This document shows, in pieces, positions 1 to 5,405 of a DNA stretch of 5,406 bases. Origin of the DNA: an uncultured Collinsella sp. (GTDB lineage Bacteria; Actinomycetota; Coriobacteriia; Coriobacteriales; Coriobacteriaceae); assembly GCA_900552705.1 (NCBI GenBank), contig USAX01000125.1:1-5406 (forward strand), written 5' to 3'. Every line of letters begins with the position of its first letter. Position 1 is the first letter of the stretch. The translations under genes and the position numbers were made by a program. Below the pieces are notes generated by a model. The model was not told where the DNA came from, ran no database searches, and saw nothing but the letters and a program-made list of their open reading frames with translations.

Positions 1-130
1 CGACGATGCGGCGCGTCACGCGGCGCCAGCTGCCGTGCGCGAGTCCTATGCGACGGCGAACGTCGGGTTCGGCAACATGGGTTCCGGCGGTAGTGTCATT
101 GCGTTTGGGGGTCGTGAACAAGGCTGCCAT
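1..130 (-). CDS. Surface-protein paralogue, N-terminal part only (runs off left edge)
   Basis: The minus strand from the ATG at 128-130 encodes 43 residues before the window ends. It begins MAALFTTPKRND and includes EPDVRRR and AHGSWRRVTRRIV. By eye 35 of 43 residues match the start of the complete surface protein at 402-2174, so this is a paralogue of that gene. The piece seen is the long, Arg-rich n-region of a signal peptide; the hydrophobic core would follow outside the window. I chose this ATG because GGGAG (minus strand, 136-140) lies five bases upstream, and the same spacing is kept in the paralogue. An in-frame ATG at 146-148 is a possible alternative that would add six residues. The rest of the protein cannot be seen. 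By homology it should be a secreted, probably wall-anchored protein. Confidence 0.75.
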   Translation of the reverse strand, partial: MAALFTTPKRNDTTAGTHVAEPDVRRRIGLAHGSWRRVTRRIV

Positions 131-181
131 GGTTGCTCCCGTTCTCATAGGGCCTATACGACTAGATTCAGCGTATCTGCT

Positions 182-227
182 GGATGTTGCCGGCGGTAGT
201 GCCGTTTGGAGGGCAAAATGGCCAAAA
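182..227 (-). promoter_or_regulatory. Conserved 46-bp upstream element, left copy
   Basis: This block differs from 2226-2271 at only two of 46 positions (188 and 221), while flanking non-coding bases differ at roughly a quarter of positions or more. It lies 51 bases upstream of the preferred start of the left surface-protein gene. It contains an inverted repeat TTTGG-N12-CCAAA (205-209 and 222-226) and a smaller CGGC/GCCG pair. Such conservation suggests an operator, a promoter-proximal activator site or a structured leader. A weak -10-like TACGCT (minus strand, 170-175) lies downstream. The protein or ligand involved is unknown to me. Confidence 0.55.
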
Positions 228-269
228 TGGGGGAGAAAAAGGCCGCACGCCGGCGCAGGGACCGGCGCT

Positions 270-308
270 AAAAGAAAAGCGCGGGGCCGCATGGCGACTC
301 CGCGCTTT
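270..308 (-). terminator. Intrinsic terminator for the 402-2174 gene (duplicated copy)
   Basis: An 11-bp stem is formed by 276-286 and 298-308, with one G.T wobble (285/299). On the minus strand it is followed by a T-rich tract of the form TTTTCTTTT (270-278), which overlaps the stem's A-T base. It is homologous to the terminator at 2315-2355, which serves the permease. Here it lies 94 bases past the stop codon of the complete surface-protein gene, so the borrowed permease terminator should now end that transcript. Confidence 0.8.
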
Positions 309-334
309 ATTGTTCAGTTTTTGCAGCCTTGCCC

Positions 335-380
335 TTACGCTACGAAGAAGTAGACGGGGAAGGCAAGGGCCGCGATCCAC
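335..380 (-). pseudogene. Relic of the 3' end of the NCS2 permease gene
   Basis: Read on the minus strand, these 46 bases encode WIAALAFPVYFFVA and a TAA stop. That equals the last 14 residues of the permease at 2382-3695, with one Leu to Pro change. Homology ends one base before the next codon, where the intact gene has ATG (Met423) and this copy does not. No permease sequence follows; the next bases lead into the 3' end of the surface-protein gene, 21 bases away. It has no start codon and is not expected to be expressed as a protein. It is best explained as a fragment carried along in a tandem duplication. Confidence 0.85.
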
Positions 381-401
381 CCGTCCTGTGCGAAAAGGTG
401 T

Positions 402-506
402 TTACGAGCGCTTGCGGCTCACCACGGCGCCCGCGGCGATGGCGGCTGTTCCCGCAAGGGCGGCTGCCACGATGGCTGCGCTCGAGGCGTCGCCGGTTGC
501 CGCGAG
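402..506 (-). other. Sortase sorting signal (LAATG, hydrophobic segment, RKRS tail)
   Basis: The LAATG codons occupy 492-506. They are followed by about 24 small and hydrophobic residues and a C-terminal basic tail, SRKRS. Class E sortases of high-GC Gram-positives are known to use LAxTG in place of LPxTG. A preceding AVAATG (about 12 residues upstream) lacks the right spacing and is not taken as the signal. No sortase gene lies in this window. Confidence 0.75.
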
Positions 507-2174
507 GATGCCGGTGGTTTTGGCTCCCGTGGCTGCAACTGCAACGGTCTTGGTCGTCTTCGTGCCCTCGGACTTGGAACCCTCGGGCTTGGTCTCGCCT
601 GGCTTCTCCTCGGGTTTGATCTCCTCGGGAGGCGCGATGACCGTGCTCTTGGCGACAGCTTCGTTATAGGGGGAGTCGATCACGTCGTCGCCCGTGCCGA
701 TGGTTTGACCCACCTCGTAGAAGATGCCGTCGTCGCGTTCTTCCTTGTTGCGATAGCCAATGATCTTGCCGCCTGTGGGCGTCTGGATGGGAGCGCCTTC
801 GATCTCGATGGTGCCGATTGTCTCGCCGTCCGCGCTCGTGGCAAGGGCGAAGATTGCCGCCGTGTCTCCCTCAGCTGTGACCTTACTGCGGACAATCGAG
901 ATGGTCGCGGGCGTGATGCCCTTCTCGGTCTGCGCGAAGATGCCGATGTTCAGGCCCTCGGACTCAGGGATGATTTCGTCGTTTTGGTCTCCACTGTAGT
1001 GGTCGGGGCCGTCGCCGCCGGTCTCGGCATAGCGGGCTATGGCCTTGACAACGGAGTCGCTGATGTAGATATGGCCACCCGCTTCGTCGGAGTAGAAATT
1101 ACTGGTGGAGATTGCAACCGAGAACCTGCCTTCTGCGAGCGCATCCACAGTTGAGCCGTTCTTGATGACGATGTCGTCCTCATCGGTGAAGAGTGCGCTG
1201 GCTTCCCCGCCATCTGAGCTTGCGCGGACCGTCACGGTCGCGCCATCGAGCGTGATGCCCTTGTAGACATAGATGCCATACCCAACGCCACTTGCGTTGA
1301 GGGAAGCGTTCGTGACCGTGAGGCTGTTTTTACCGTCGATGGCGGCGTCTTCCTCGGAGCTTGCCTTGACCTGGCTGCCACCCGAGATCTCGATGTTGCC
1401 GTCGGCCCAAATCGCATTGTCTTTGATAGAGCTTGCCTCTACCTTGCCGCCGCCCTTTATGATGAGGTTCTCGTTAGCATCGATACCCTGATCCTCGGTG
1501 GCCTTGGCGGTGACGGTTCCGCTGTTGTCGATCGTGATGTTGCCGTCGGCCCTGATGCCATCCGAATCGCCCGTGGCGTTAACGTTTCCCGAGCCCTTGA
1601 TGGTGACATCGCCCCCGGCATCGATGGCATCGTGCTCGGTGCTCGTGGCGTTGACAGTGCCAGCGCCGTCGATGTTGATGTTGCCGACGGAAGTGATGGC
1701 GTCACGAGAAGATGTCACGTTGAGCGTGCTGGACGCGTCGCCCTGAATATTAAGCTCGGCGTTCTCGTTCGCGCCATCCTTAACCTTGATGCCGCGGCCG
1801 TTGTCGTTAGTGACGGTGTTGTTGCCCTCGTAGCTCACGTTGAGCTTGCCCGCTGCCTCGATCGCGTCGCCGTTATAGCCGTTGAGCTTCATGTCGTCGG
1901 CGCCGTCCCAGCTCCAGGTGCCGGCGGCGTCGCCCGCCGCGGTGCCGGCGTTGTATTGGGTGCCGCCGACGTCCACCCACTCGGCCGCGAGCGAGACGCT
2001 CGGCATGAGCAGCGAACTTACCGTGAGCGCGCATACGGCGCCTACAACGATGCGGCGTGTCACGCGGCGCCAGCTGCCGTGTGCGAGCAGCGTGCGACGG
2101 CGCACGTCGGGCTCGACAAAATGGGCTCCAGAGGTTTTGTCATTGCGCTTGGGGGACGTGAACAAGGCGGCCAT
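402..2174 (-). CDS. Wall-anchored beta-helix surface protein, Cthe_2159-type carbohydrate-binding
   Basis: This gene encodes about 590 residues. Residues 1-41 form a long Arg-rich n-region (RRR, WRRVTRR). A hydrophobic core at about 42-63 ends in SVSLAAEW, giving likely signal peptidase cleavage near residue 63-64. Residues about 102-349 hold about ten degenerate repeats of 22-24 residues, with the pattern DAIxAxGNIxIxGxGxVxA. This is typical of right-handed beta-helices and resembles the Cthe_2159 carbohydrate-binding family. A less regular region follows, then a Pro/Glu/Lys/Thr-rich spacer (about 514-545). The protein ends with LAATG (557-561), a hydrophobic segment and the tail RKRS, which is a sortase sorting signal. 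The start at 2174 is preferred because GGGAG (2180-2184) lies five bases upstream; ATGs at 2186 and 2192 are alternatives. The likely role is glycan binding or adhesion at the cell surface. The ligand is not known, and no catalytic motif was recognised. Confidence 0.85.
   Translation of the reverse strand: MAALFTSPKRNDKTSGAHFVEPDVRRRTLLAHGSWRRVTRRIVVGAVCALTVSSLLMPSVSLAAEWVDVGGTQYNAGTAAGDAAGTWSWDGADDMKLNGYNGDAIEAAGKLNVSYEGNNTVTNDNGRGIKVKDGANENAELNIQGDASSTLNVTSSRDAITSVGNINIDGAGTVNATSTEHDAIDAGGDVTIKGSGNVNATGDSDGIRADGNITIDNSGTVTAKATEDQGIDANENLIIKGGGKVEASSIKDNAIWADGNIEISGGSQVKASSEEDAAIDGKNSLTVTNASLNASGVGYGIYVYKGITLDGATVTVRASSDGGEASALFTDEDDIVIKNGSTVDALAEGRFSVAISTSNFYSDEAGGHIYISDSVVKAIARYAETGGDGPDHYSGDQNDEIIPESEGLNIGIFAQTEKGITPATISIVRSKVTAEGDTAAIFALATSADGETIGTIEIEGAPIQTPTGGKIIGYRNKEERDDGIFYEVGQTIGTGDDVIDSPYNEAVAKSTVIAPPEEIKPEEKPGETKPEGSKSEGTKTTKTVAVAATGAKTTGILAATGDASSAAIVAAALAGTAAIAAGAVVSRKRS
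1128..1871 (-). repeat. Coding repeat array, about ten beta-helix rungs
   Basis: The coding sequence repeats with a period of about 66-72 bases. Successive units carry variants of GDAIEAAGKLNV, RDAITSVGNINI, HDAIDAGGDVTI, DGIRADGNITI, QGIDANENLII and NAIWADGNIEI. The best-kept positions are the Asp/Gly-Ile pair, the Asn/Asp-Ile turn and the Gly before a Val-x-Ala strand. Two later units (to about 1128) are more divergent. Units differ enough in DNA sequence that this is an old protein-level repeat, not a recent tandem array. Confidence 0.75.
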
Positions 2175-2225
2175 GGTTACTCCCATCCTCATAGGGCCTA
2201 TGCGATTACGCCCAGCATATCTGCA

Positions 2226-2271
2226 GGATGTAGCCGGCGGTAGTGCCGTTTGGAGGGCAAAATGTCCAAAA
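2226..2271 (-). promoter_or_regulatory. Conserved 46-bp upstream element, right copy
   Basis: This block is the match of 182-227 (44 of 46 identical) and sits at the same distance from the start codon. The inverted repeat TTTGG-N12-CCAAA is at 2249-2253 and 2266-2270. A -10-like TATGCT (minus strand, 2214-2219) lies between the block and the gene, but no convincing -35 box is seen at the normal spacing. This may mean that an activator binds the block. An alternative is a structured 5' leader with the promoter further upstream, after the terminator at 2315-2355. Confidence 0.55.
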
Positions 2272-2314
2272 CTTGGGAAGCAATACATCGCGCATCCGTG
2301 CGTTGCCTGGGCTT

Positions 2315-2355
2315 AAAAGAAAAGCGCGGAGCCGCTCGATGCGACTCCGCGCTTT
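2315..2355 (-). terminator. Intrinsic terminator of the NCS2 permease gene
   Basis: An 11-bp perfect stem pairs 2321-2331 with 2345-2355 around a 13-base loop. On the minus strand it is followed by a T-rich tract (plus-strand AAAAGAAAA, 2315-2323). It starts 26 bases past the permease stop codon, the usual place. It separates the permease from the surface-protein gene, which should therefore have its own promoter. Confidence 0.85.
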
Positions 2356-2381
2356 GGTGTTCTGCTTTGGCAGCTTTGCCG

Positions 2382-3695
2382 TTACGCTACGAAGAAGTAG
2401 ACGAGGAAGGCAAGGGCTGCGATCCACATGAGCGGCTTGATCTTGGAGGCCTCGCCCTTAAAGAGCGCGACGATCACGTAGGCGATAAAGCCCAGGCCAA
2501 TGCCGGCGGAGATGGAGTAGGTGAAGGGCACGCCGGCGACAATCATGAACGCCGGGAAGCCCTGCGACACGTCGGACCAGTCGATCTCGGAGGCCTCGCT
2601 CATCATGAGGTAGCCGACGTAGACCAGAGCACCGCAGGTGGCGGCACTGGAAACGATGGTGACGATGGGGGAGAAGAACGCGGCGAGAATGAACAGCACG
2701 CCGGTGGTGACGGAGGTGAGGCCCGTGCGACCACCGTCGGCAGCGCCAGAGGTGGACTCGACGAAGGTAGTGATGGAGGAGACGCCCATAAAGCCACCGG
2801 CAGCAGCGGCCACGGAGTCGACGACCAGGATGGGACGGATGTCCTCGACATTGCCGTCCTCGGTCAAGAACTCGCCCTGCTTGGCGACGGCCATCGCGGT
2901 GCCCATGGTGTCGAAGAAGTCGCTCATGAGCAGCGAGAAGGCAACGACGAGCAGCATCGGGTCGGTCAGGACCTTCACGATGGCAAGGTTGCCGTCGGCA
3001 GTGCTGGCAAACGGGGCGCCGAAGGTCGAGAAGTCGAGCGGTGCGATGAGGCCCTCGGGCGCATGGGTGACGCCCAGCGGGATTCCGGCGATAACGGCGA
3101 CGATGATGCCGATGAGCAGCGAGCCCGGCACGTTGCGGGAAGCCAGGGCAACCGTCACGACGATGGAGATGATGCCGACGATAAAGGTGGGGGAGGCGAT
3201 GTCGCCCAGGCCGACGAGCGTACCGGCGCCAGCGGTGATGATGCCGGCGTCGCACAGGCCGATCATGGCGATAAACAGGCCCAGACCCACCGAGATGGCG
3301 TGGCGCAGGACCACGGGGATGGCGTCCATGATGGCCTCGCGCAGGCCGCAAAGGACGAGCAGCAAGATGACGACGCCCTCGAGGAAGATAACGCTCATGG
3401 CCACGTGCCAGTCGCCGCCGCACATGGTGGTGGCGATGCCCGCAATCATGGCGTTGATGCCCAGACCCGACGCACAGGCGAGCGGGCGGTTGGCGAAGAT
3501 GCCCATGCAGATGGTCATGATGCCGGCGCCCAGGCAGGTGGCGCAGGCGAGCGCTCCCGCATCGATGCCAGCGCCCGAGAGCACTGCGGGGTTGACGGCG
3601 ATGATGTAGGCCATCGCCAGGAATGTTGTCAGTCCAGCGCGAAGTTCGGTCCCGATTGTGGACTTGCGCTCACTGACGTGAAAAAGTTCGTCCAT
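2382..3695 (-). CDS. NCS2 family purine permease (AzgA/GhxP-like)
   Basis: This gene encodes 437 residues, a normal length for the family. The protein is an integral membrane transporter for purine bases such as adenine, guanine or hypoxanthine, probably driven by a proton gradient. Evidence includes many hydrophobic segments; an N-terminal TTFLAMAYIIAVNPAVLS (23-40); SDFFDTMGT (258-266); TTFVESTSG (309-317); and GGRTGLTS (321-328), followed by a long hydrophobic stretch. These are hallmarks of the AzgA branch (COG2252) rather than the uracil/xanthine branch. The start at 3695 (MDELFHVSERKS) is preferred over an upstream in-frame ATG at 3740 because AAGGAAAGGG (minus, 3701-3710) lies five bases before it. 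The gene appears monocistronic, with its own terminator. Its last 14 codons have a relic copy at 335-380. The exact substrate cannot be set from sequence. Confidence 0.93.
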   Translation of the reverse strand: MDELFHVSERKSTIGTELRAGLTTFLAMAYIIAVNPAVLSGAGIDAGALACATCLGAGIMTICMGIFANRPLACASGLGINAMIAGIATTMCGGDWHVAMSVIFLEGVVILLLVLCGLREAIMDAIPVVLRHAISVGLGLFIAMIGLCDAGIITAGAGTLVGLGDIASPTFIVGIISIVVTVALASRNVPGSLLIGIIVAVIAGIPLGVTHAPEGLIAPLDFSTFGAPFASTADGNLAIVKVLTDPMLLVVAFSLLMSDFFDTMGTAMAVAKQGEFLTEDGNVEDIRPILVVDSVAAAAGGFMGVSSITTFVESTSGAADGGRTGLTSVTTGVLFILAAFFSPIVTIVSSAATCGALVYVGYLMMSEASEIDWSDVSQGFPAFMIVAGVPFTYSISAGIGLGFIAYVIVALFKGEASKIKPLMWIAALAFLVYFFVA

Positions 3696-3700
3696 GCATA

Positions 3701-3710
3701 CCCTTTCCTT
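3701..3710 (-). promoter_or_regulatory. Ribosome binding site that decides the permease start
   Basis: AAGGAAAGGG on the minus strand ends five bases before the ATG at 3693-3695. Another ATG at 3697-3699 is out of frame, and the in-frame ATG at 3740 has no comparable site. Confidence 0.7.
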
Positions 3711-3712
3711 GT

Positions 3713-3733
3713 TCGGCCCCGAGTTTAGGCCGA
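3713..3733 (-). promoter_or_regulatory. Small inverted repeat in the permease leader
   Basis: TCGGCC (3713-3718) pairs with GGCCGA (3728-3733) around a nine-base loop, directly upstream of the permease ribosome binding site. It could be a leader hairpin or a repressor site. It is short enough to be chance in GC-rich DNA. Confidence 0.25.
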
Positions 3734-3750
3734 TTGACACGAACTCACTT

Positions 3751-3756
3751 ACTATA
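3751..3756 (-). promoter_or_regulatory. Possible -10 box of the permease promoter
   Basis: TATAGT on the minus strand lies 56 bases upstream of the permease start in the most AT-rich part of the divergent spacer. The -35 position shows only GAACAG, a poor match, so this is a weak call. Confidence 0.3.
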
Positions 3757-3849
3757 TCGTCTTTACAACCTTGCTGTTCCTCGCATGTTGATGTTCGGCG
3801 CTTTGTAACAGACGGACGGTATTTATCGCATGAAAATGTGTGGGTACCG

Positions 3850-3855
3850 TATACT
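3850..3855 (+). promoter_or_regulatory. Probable -10 box for the deformylase-like gene
   Basis: TATACT is a good match to the -10 consensus and would place the transcript start near 3862, about 27 bases before the ATG. No good -35 hexamer is seen 16-18 bases upstream. Confidence 0.5.
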
Positions 3856-3878
3856 TAAGCGGTTACAACGACCCCTAT

Positions 3879-3883
3879 GGAGG
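3879..3883 (+). promoter_or_regulatory. Ribosome binding site deciding the start at 3889
   Basis: GGAGG is five bases before the ATG at 3889. An in-frame ATG at 3877 overlaps this site and would add MEER, but it has no ribosome binding site of its own, so 3889 is preferred. Confidence 0.75.
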
Positions 3884-3888
3884 AACGT

Positions 3889-4308
3889 ATGATTAAAGAG
3901 CTTTGCCACGACGAGGCTATCCTGTCCCAGCGTTGCGAGGTTGCGACCGTCGAGGACGAGTCGGTTGCTCAGGACCTGATCGATACCATCAAGTCGCTCG
4001 ACGATGCCGGCTGCCTTGCCGCTAACCAGATTGGCGTTACCAAGAAGGTCTGCGTCTACCTGGACGACGCCGGCGAGCCCCACGTGCTCTACAACCCCCG
4101 TCTGGTGTTTGGCCTGGGCGCCAGCAAGATGGAGGAGAGCTGCCTGACGCACGAGGAGGTCACCAAGTCCACGCGCTATATCAAGTGCAAGGTTGCCTTT
4201 GACCAGATCGTCGATGGCAAGATGCGCGAGCGCAAGCAGGACTTTGTCGGCTTTGAGGCGCAGATGGTCCAGCATATGATCGACCACTGTCTTGGAAAGT
4301 TGGTCTAA
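3889..4308 (+). CDS. Peptide-deformylase-like protein with altered catalytic motif
   Basis: This gene encodes 139 residues. The overall sequence fits the short peptide deformylase form found in Firmicutes and Actinobacteria, beginning MIKEL. The three family motifs are recognisable but degenerate. Motif 1 (usual GxGxAAxQ) is AGCLAANQ (40-47). Motif 2 (usual EGCLS) is ESCLT (83-87). Motif 3 (usual HExxDH) is HMIDH (129-133). The metal ligands Cys85, His129 and His133 and the Gln47 position are kept, but the catalytic Glu is replaced by Met130. Canonical enzymes remove the formyl group from the initiator Met of new proteins. Loss of this Glu would be expected to abolish or greatly reduce that reaction, so the role may be different or non-catalytic. 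A housekeeping deformylase would have to lie elsewhere in the genome. The gene is probably monocistronic, with a strong terminator just downstream. Confidence 0.85.
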   Translation: MIKELCHDEAILSQRCEVATVEDESVAQDLIDTIKSLDDAGCLAANQIGVTKKVCVYLDDAGEPHVLYNPRLVFGLGASKMEESCLTHEEVTKSTRYIKCKVAFDQIVDGKMRERKQDFVGFEAQMVQHMIDHCLGKLV

Positions 4309-4310
4309 GG

Positions 4311-4344
4311 GGACCAAAGCACCGCACTTCGTCTCTTTTGGTCC
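4311..4344 (+). other. Hairpin overlapping the terminator arm
   Basis: GGACCAAA (4311-4318) can pair with TTTGGTCC (4337-4344), starting two bases after the deformylase-like stop codon. Its right arm shares 4341-4344 with the left arm of the terminator hairpin, so the two stems cannot both form completely. Confidence 0.5.
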
Positions 4345-4382
4345 GGGCGTGACATTGTTGTCATGTCCGGGCTTTTGTGTTT
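4341..4382 (+). terminator. Strong intrinsic terminator after the deformylase-like gene
   Basis: A 14-bp stem pairs 4341-4354 with 4359-4372 around the loop TTGT, with three G.T wobbles. TTTTGTGTTT follows. It lies 32 bases after the stop codon of the deformylase-like gene and separates it from the hydrolase gene. The two arms both contain GTCCGGGC, so they are a direct repeat as well as an imperfect inverted repeat. Confidence 0.85.
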
Positions 4383-4429
4383 AGCGCCTTTTTGTTTGGT
4401 GACAATAACCTTAGCAGGACCGTAAAGCT

Positions 4430-4435
4430 AGGAGG
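4430..4435 (+). promoter_or_regulatory. Ribosome binding site deciding the hydrolase start
   Basis: AGGAGG is four bases before the ATG at 4440. This start gives Met-Cys, which is required because Cys2 becomes the N-terminal nucleophile. No convincing -35/-10 pair was found between the terminator and this site. Confidence 0.85.
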
Positions 4436-4439
4436 CGCT

Positions 4440-5405
4440 ATGTGCACGAGCATTCGATTTACCGATAATTCTGGCCACATGTATCTGGGCCGCAACCTCG
4501 ACTGGAGCTTTGACTACGGCCAACAGGTTCGCGTGATGCCGCGCGGGTTCCACATTCCGTATTCGTTTATCGACGATGCGTCGGCGGCACACGCGGTAAT
4601 CGGCATGTGCATCGATTACAAGAACTATCCCATGTTTTTCGACTGTGGTAACGATGCGGGTCTGGCTGTGGCGGGGCTCAACTTTCCCGGCTATGCCGAG
4701 TATGCCGAGGGCCCTGTCGACGGCAAGAACAATATCGCGGCCTATGAGTTTCCCCTGTGGGTGGCAGCGACGTTCTCGACGGTCGATGAGGTCGAGGCCG
4801 CGCTGCGCGACACGGTGATTGTCGCCAAATCTGCCGGAGAGGGGCTGGGCGTGTCGCTGCTCCATTGGATTATCGGCGACAGCCAGCGCAGCATCGTGGT
4901 CGAGATGATGGCTGACGGCCTGCATGTATACGACGATCCGGTCGACACCCTTGCCAACCAGCCGACCTTCCCGTGGCACATGGAAAACCTGCGCACCTAT
5001 ATCACCGCCACAAGCGATTTTCCGCAGACGGCGACATGGCGTGGCGCCGAGCTTAAGCCCTATGGAGCCGGTGCCGGCATGCGCGGCATTCCGGGCGATT
5101 GCTATTCGCCGAGCCGTTTTGTAAAGGCGGCGTACCTCAATGCCAATTACCCGCAAAAGGAGAGCGAGACCGAAAACGTCGTTCGCATGTTCCGCTCGCT
5201 CGAGGGCGTGGTGATGATCGAGGGAGCGTCCAGGATGGGCGATGGCAAGTTCGAGAAGACTATCTATACCGGATGCTTTAGCGCGCGCACGGGCAATTAT
5301 TACTACGCGATGTATGGGGATCCGTCGATTCGCTACGTGAGCCTGATGGATGCCGAGGGCGCGAGCCCCGATAGGCTCGTGGTTCCCGAGCCGCGTCGTT
5401 CGTAG
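4440..5405 (+). CDS. Choloylglycine hydrolase family protein, probable bile salt hydrolase
   Basis: This gene encodes 321 residues, the usual length for bile salt hydrolases. The enzyme cleaves the amide bond between a bile acid and glycine or taurine, and acts in the cytoplasm; there is no signal peptide. It is an Ntn hydrolase that uses Cys2 after Met removal. The catalytic set known from the family is visible: Cys2; Arg18 and Asp21 in GRNLDW (17-22); Asn81 in GLNFP (79-83); Asn173 in LANQPTF (171-177); and Arg226 in GIPGDCYSPSRF (216-227). The Asn in GLNFP, where penicillin V acylases usually have Tyr, favours a bile salt hydrolase. The family also includes acylases for other amides, including N-acyl homoserine lactones, so substrate choice is inferred. 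The gene follows a strong terminator, so it should be transcribed separately from the deformylase-like gene. The TAG stop at 5403-5405 makes it complete. Confidence 0.92.
   Translation: MCTSIRFTDNSGHMYLGRNLDWSFDYGQQVRVMPRGFHIPYSFIDDASAAHAVIGMCIDYKNYPMFFDCGNDAGLAVAGLNFPGYAEYAEGPVDGKNNIAAYEFPLWVAATFSTVDEVEAALRDTVIVAKSAGEGLGVSLLHWIIGDSQRSIVVEMMADGLHVYDDPVDTLANQPTFPWHMENLRTYITATSDFPQTATWRGAELKPYGAGAGMRGIPGDCYSPSRFVKAAYLNANYPQKESETENVVRMFRSLEGVVMIEGASRMGDGKFEKTIYTGCFSARTGNYYYAMYGDPSIRYVSLMDAEGASPDRLVVPEPRRS

Larger units (their letters stand above)
1..380. repeat. Left copy of a direct repeat (about 380 bp)
   Basis: This stretch matches 2045-2427 in the same orientation along its full visible length, with an offset of 2044 to 2047 bases and only small indels. 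By eye, identity is about 80-90% in most parts and lower between roughly 228 and 268. It contains, in minus-strand order, the permease 3' tail, a terminator, a conserved upstream block and the start of a surface-protein gene. The match stops abruptly at 380/381, inside what was permease coding sequence. It probably continues beyond the left edge. Confidence 0.9.
2045..2427. repeat. Right copy of the direct repeat
   Basis: This is the partner of 1-380. It spans the last 46 bases of the intact permease gene, the permease terminator, the conserved upstream block and the 5' part of the complete surface-protein gene. The right end at 2427 lies inside the permease gene, which continues without a break. 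This copy therefore keeps the original arrangement, and the left copy is the derived one at that junction. Confidence 0.9.

Noticed and set aside
1..380. Insertion sequence or other mobile element at the left repeat
   Set aside because: No transposase, terminal inverted repeats or target-site duplication were seen. The repeat content is ordinary gene and terminator sequence, which fits tandem duplication.
402..2174. Tat signal peptide on the surface protein
   Set aside because: The n-region has several Arg pairs (WRRVTRRIV), but the residues after them do not match the S-R-R-x-F-L-K pattern well. A long Sec-type signal peptide is the safer reading.
1632..2243. Open frame on the plus strand opposite the surface-protein gene
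   Set aside because: It lies across the repeat-coding region and signal peptide of the minus-strand gene and has no ribosome binding site or recognisable family.
2250..3728. Long open frame on the plus strand opposite the permease gene
   Set aside because: It is antisense to a clear NCS2 permease. The translation is rich in Asp, Gly, Ala and His with no domain pattern, as expected for a shadow frame in GC-rich DNA.
3696..3888. Purine riboswitch upstream of the permease
   Set aside because: I looked for the conserved core (the paired loops and the TATA-like joining segment) on the minus strand and did not see it. Only a short inverted repeat at 3713-3733 is present.
3823..4317. Minus-strand open frame over the deformylase-like gene
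   Set aside because: It is a mirror of a recognised family gene that has a good ribosome binding site and promoter.
4428..5156. Minus-strand open frame over the hydrolase gene
   Set aside because: The plus-strand gene carries the complete choloylglycine hydrolase catalytic set, so the antisense frame is a shadow.
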